In this document: one piece after another, positions 3,027 to 5,639 of the stretch
Layout: each line of letters opens with the position of its first letter
Numbering within the stretch: the stretch's first letter is position 1
Assembly (NCBI GenBank): GCA_016868515.1
Contig: VGGM01000118.1
Location: 1-5,639 of the forward strand
Reading direction: 5' to 3'
Length of the DNA stretch: 5,639 nucleotides
Source: Bacteroidota bacterium
GTDB lineage: Bacteria; Bacteroidota; Bacteroidia; Bacteroidales; VadinHA17
Program-made: the position numbers and the translations under genes
The notes under the pieces: generated by a model
The model's database searches: none
The model's input: only the letters and a program-made list of their open reading frames with translations
What the model was told of the DNA's origin: nothing

Positions 3027-5639
3027 CTATTTGTTCAGGAGCCTTACCAGCTCAAGGTCGGGGAACCTCAGCAACTCCCTGTCAAGCAATTTCACGTTGA
3101 AGGGTACCGGTCCGGCAAGTGTTTCTGTTGCATCATTGATTTTCCTTCCGATGCTTACAAAGTACTTCCCTTCAGGAGCAATTCTTCCTCCTGTACCACG
3201 GAAGCCCTGGCCTCCCTGCTGTCCTCCCTGAACGCCCTGGCCTGCCTGTTCGCCCTGTTGTGTCTGTGGCGGCTGTATCCTCATGTTCCAGTTGAATGAG
3301 TTTACTCCTGGTTCAAAGGGCCTTTCAGTAACAGTAACCACTTCTCCTGCAGCATTCGTAATTGTAAAGACGAGCACCGGTTTAGGCTGTTCAGCAGCCT
3401 GCTGTCCTTTTTTAACCGGGGTTGCCGGCATCTCCTTAACATGGTATCTTATACTGACAGCGACAGGTGGATTTGGTGTACGGAAGTAAGCTTCACCCTG
3501 GTAGGAGAGATTGCTTGCCGGGCTAAATTGCCATGTGTCCTTAATGCTGAATATATGGGCCGGTTTTGAGAGTGTAGCCGGGGCAAGCTCCCTCAGGTAG
3601 CTGTAATCGTCCATTACATAGAAACTTCTTCCGAATGTTGCCACAACAAGGTCATTTTCTCTTCTCTGAATATCAATCTCAGGAACCTGGATTGTGGGTA
3701 AACCATTTTTCAACTGTACCCATCTGTTACCCCCGTCAATTGTAACAAACACTCCGTACTCGGTACCGATAAAGAGAATATCAGGCCTGACGTGATCCTC
3801 CTTAAGTGTATATACCGACCCCAGCGGAAGGTTCGAAGAGATTGACTTCCACGTTTTTCCCTTGTCGGTACTTTTCAGAATGTAGGGCGTCCAGTTGCTA
3901 TTGTCCTTTCTGCCGTCAAATGTTGCATAGACCGTATTCAGGTCGTGCATTGAAGGCTGAACGGTTGTGATGTGGGTCATGAATGGCACTCCCGGGAAGT
4001 TATCAAAACTGGTCCAGTTGGCACCGTCGTCCTCTGTCAGCCATATCAGACCGTCATCGGTTCCTGCCCAGATCATTCCCTGCTTCAGTGGCGATTCCTT
4101 CAGCGATTTCATGTTGCCGAACGGTGAGGTTGATGAGTGGAGGGCCACAGCTGTATTCCTTTCCCATTTCTGCCCCATCATCGGCATGGTATCGACATTG
4201 ATTTGCCTTGTGAGGTCGGGGCTGATTATTTTCCATGTATCACCGCGGTCGGTACTTTTAAAGACATACTGTGAAGCCAGATACAACGTTTTGTTGTCAA
4301 AGTGGCTGATAAAGTATGGGGTATCCCAGTGAAACCTGTATGCAGTGGTTTCGGGGAACCGCGGAGGCCTTATACTTGTTGATCTCTGGAGCAGATGATC
4401 GATTCGTGCAATACCACCGTTCTGCGATTCGGCATATGAGGTGGTAGGGTCAACCGGGTCGGGAATCGACAGGAAGCCGTCGCCGCCGAGTACATGCCTC
4501 CAGTCGTCATTGGTGATAAACGTCCTGATTGTCCTGGCCGGTCCAACAAATGAACCGTTATCCTGTGTCCCTCCGTAAACCCTGTAGAAGGGATAATTAT
4601 TGTCGACCCTTACCCTGTAGAACTGAGTTATCGGTAAGTGGGGGTGGAATTTCCATGTTGCACCTTCGTCCCAGCTCTCGTAAATGCCGCCGTCGCAGCC
4701 TACAAGGTAGTGCCTGCTGTTTGTCGGATTTATCCAAAGTGAATGGTTGTCAACGTGTTTGTTCCGCTCACCTATCTGGGCCCATGTTTTCCCTCCGTCT
4801 CTCGATCTCATATTGCTGACATCGAGATATATAACAGTATTCTCATCGTTAGGGTCGGTAACAAGCTTCTGGTAATACTGCGGGCTGCTGGAACCTGCAT
4901 TGCTCATAACCTCCCAGCTCTCTCCCTTATCGGTCGACCTAAGGAAGCTTGACCTGCCGGCAGCAGGAGAAAGCTCAACCATTGCATAAAGGATATCGGG
5001 ATTTGCCAGTGCAAGAGCAATACCAATTCTGCCGATGTTACCCTCCGACGGAAAACCGTTGGTCAGCTTCTTCCAAGTTTTCCCGGCGTCGACCGATTTG
5101 TATAGGCCCGATTCCGGGCCGCCGTTTATCTTCGAATAAACCCTTCTCTCGCGCTGATGCGCTGATGCGTACAGAATGTCGGGATTGCGCGGATCCATCT
5201 CAATATCGTTGAGAGCCGTATACTCGCCGATAAAGAGTATGCGGTCCCATGTCTTGCCTGCGTCAATCGACTTGTACAGGCCGCGTTCTCCTCCCGGACC
5301 CCAAATCTGTCCATGGGCTGCTACGTAAACAACATTACTGTTGCGCGGATCAACCTGTATCCTCCCGATGTGTGATGATTTTGTCAGGCCCATGTTTGTC
5401 CATGTTCTGCCACCATCGGTGCTCTTATAAACTCCATTGCCAATACCAATCGCCCTCTGGCTGTTGTTTTCGCCTGTTCCCAGCCAGATAACATCATGAT
5501 TGTTCGGGTCAATTGTAACGCAACCAATAGCGTAAACAGGCATGTTTTCAAAAATAGGGGTGAATGTGGTTCCGGCATTGGTGGTCTTCCAGAGACCGCC
5601 TGAAGCCACGGCAACATACCACTCCGAATAATTCTTTGG
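3027..5639 (-). CDS. Sortilin/VPS10-like BNR (Asp-box) repeat beta-propeller protein, C-terminal 870 residues
   Basis: The frame runs in from the right edge with no stop, so the start and probable signal peptide are outside the window; relatives are roughly 1,000 residues or slightly more. Eleven Asp-box repeats of the form S.D.G.TW are visible (residue 1 at 5639): near 18, 72, 123, 181, 234, 278, 321, 461, 534, 589 and 632, for example KSTDGGRTW and KSIDAGKTW. Each normally marks a turn between strands of a propeller blade; the number and spread suggest two propellers, as in bacterial VPS10/sortilin-like proteins. After about residue 690 comes a beta-rich C-terminal domain with FNWNMR (782-787) and APEGKYFVSIG (821-831), separated by a Gln/Gly-rich insert. 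Such proteins are usually exported and often labelled glycosyl hydrolase, but Asp-boxes are structural and no catalytic set is evident. Binding or scaffolding at the envelope is more likely. No type IX sorting tail is recognisable at the end. Confidence 0.9.
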   Translation of the reverse strand, partial: PKNYSEWYVAVASGGLWKTTNAGTTFTPIFENMPVYAIGCVTIDPNNHDVIWLGTGENNSQRAIGIGNGVYKSTDGGRTWTNMGLTKSSHIGRIQVDPRNSNVVYVAAHGQIWGPGGERGLYKSIDAGKTWDRILFIGEYTALNDIEMDPRNPDILYASAHQRERRVYSKINGGPESGLYKSVDAGKTWKKLTNGFPSEGNIGRIGIALALANPDILYAMVELSPAAGRSSFLRSTDKGESWEVMSNAGSSSPQYYQKLVTDPNDENTVIYLDVSNMRSRDGGKTWAQIGERNKHVDNHSLWINPTNSRHYLVGCDGGIYESWDEGATWKFHPHLPITQFYRVRVDNNYPFYRVYGGTQDNGSFVGPARTIRTFITNDDWRHVLGGDGFLSIPDPVDPTTSYAESQNGGIARIDHLLQRSTSIRPPRFPETTAYRFHWDTPYFISHFDNKTLYLASQYVFKSTDRGDTWKIISPDLTRQINVDTMPMMGQKWERNTAVALHSSTSPFGNMKSLKESPLKQGMIWAGTDDGLIWLTEDDGANWTSFDNFPGVPFMTHITTVQPSMHDLNTVYATFDGRKDNSNWTPYILKSTDKGKTWKSISSNLPLGSVYTLKEDHVRPDILFIGTEYGVFVTIDGGNRWVQLKNGLPTIQVPEIDIQRRENDLVVATFGRSFYVMDDYSYLRELAPATLSKPAHIFSIKDTWQFSPASNLSYQGEAYFRTPNPPVAVSIRYHVKEMPATPVKKGQQAAEQPKPVLVFTITNAAGEVVTVTERPFEPGVNSFNWNMRIQPPQTQQGEQAGQGVQGGQQGGQGFRGTGGRIAPEGKYFVSIGRKINDATETLAGPVPFNVKLLDRELLRFPDLELVRLLNK
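3183..3275 (-). repeat. Gln/Gly-rich low-complexity insert in the BNR protein
   Basis: About 31 codons encode almost only Gln, Gly, Pro and Thr, with units such as QAGQG, VQGGQ and QGGQG, between the FNWNMR strand and the APEGKYF strand of the C-terminal domain. At the DNA level GCCCTGGCCT occurs twice and CCCTG several times on the plus strand, consistent with growth by slippage. It is probably a flexible loop, and its length may vary between strains. A second, shorter polar linker (KKGQQAAEQPKP) is encoded at 3378-3413. Confidence 0.75.

Noticed and set aside
3967..4332. Plus-strand frame of 121 codons inside the BNR gene
   Set aside because: The minus-strand frame carries continuous Asp-box repeats; the plus-strand frame has no recognisable domain and is a shadow.
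5072..5282. Similar DNA stretches at 5072-5105 and 5245-5282 as a possible recent duplication or repeat element
   Set aside because: They encode two Asp-box repeats (GLYKSVDAGKTW and GLYKSIDAGKTW) with many synonymous differences, so the likeness comes from the protein motif.
5607..5609. GTG as the true start of the BNR protein
   Set aside because: The frame continues upstream to the edge without a stop, reading WYVAVASGGLWK, which fits the inside of a propeller blade; the codon is an internal valine.

Overview
The window looks like chromosomal DNA of a member of the Bacteroidota. Three promoters fit the Bacteroidota pattern (TTG, 18-20 bases, TAnnTTTG), no start has a clear Shine-Dalgarno sequence, and the protein families are typical of the phylum: a BlaI-type repressor, a DUF1987/SiaC protein, a tiny lipoprotein, an outer-membrane barrel and a BNR/sortilin-like propeller protein. 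No mobile element, CRISPR array, tRNA or rRNA was seen. The exact genus cannot be read from this sequence.

Left part (1-713): the first 33 codons of a BlaI/MecI-family repressor run leftward off the edge. Its promoter (119-149) carries a 6+6 bp palindrome (138-153) over the -33 element, a layout expected for autorepression. Diverging from it, with a 5' leader that can fold into a hairpin, is a 125-residue SiaC/DUF1987 protein (336-713). It has no SiaA, SiaB or SiaD partner in view.

Middle (714-2923): a long hairpin (761-812) separates the convergent SiaC-like gene and gap. gap (823-1824, minus strand) encodes a complete NAD-type glycolytic glyceraldehyde-3-phosphate dehydrogenase with its own promoter at 1859-1888. 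Upstream on the same strand is a two-gene unit: a 41-residue lipoprotein gene (2750-2875) and a 264-residue exported protein, probably an outer-membrane beta-barrel (1909-2703). A strong promoter match lies at 2895-2923, and an 8-bp hairpin covers the end of the lipoprotein gene.

Right part (2961-5639): a large minus-strand gene enters from the right edge and ends at 3027, followed by a hairpin at 2965-2989. Its 870 visible residues hold eleven Asp-box (BNR) repeats of a sortilin/VPS10-like double propeller and a C-terminal domain interrupted by a Gln/Gly-rich insert. The genes appear to be separate transcription units and do not form one pathway. I see no clearly new system. The most informative points are the repressor operator, the unpartnered SiaC-like protein with Ser at the expected phosphorylation position, and the small lipoprotein paired with a barrel.
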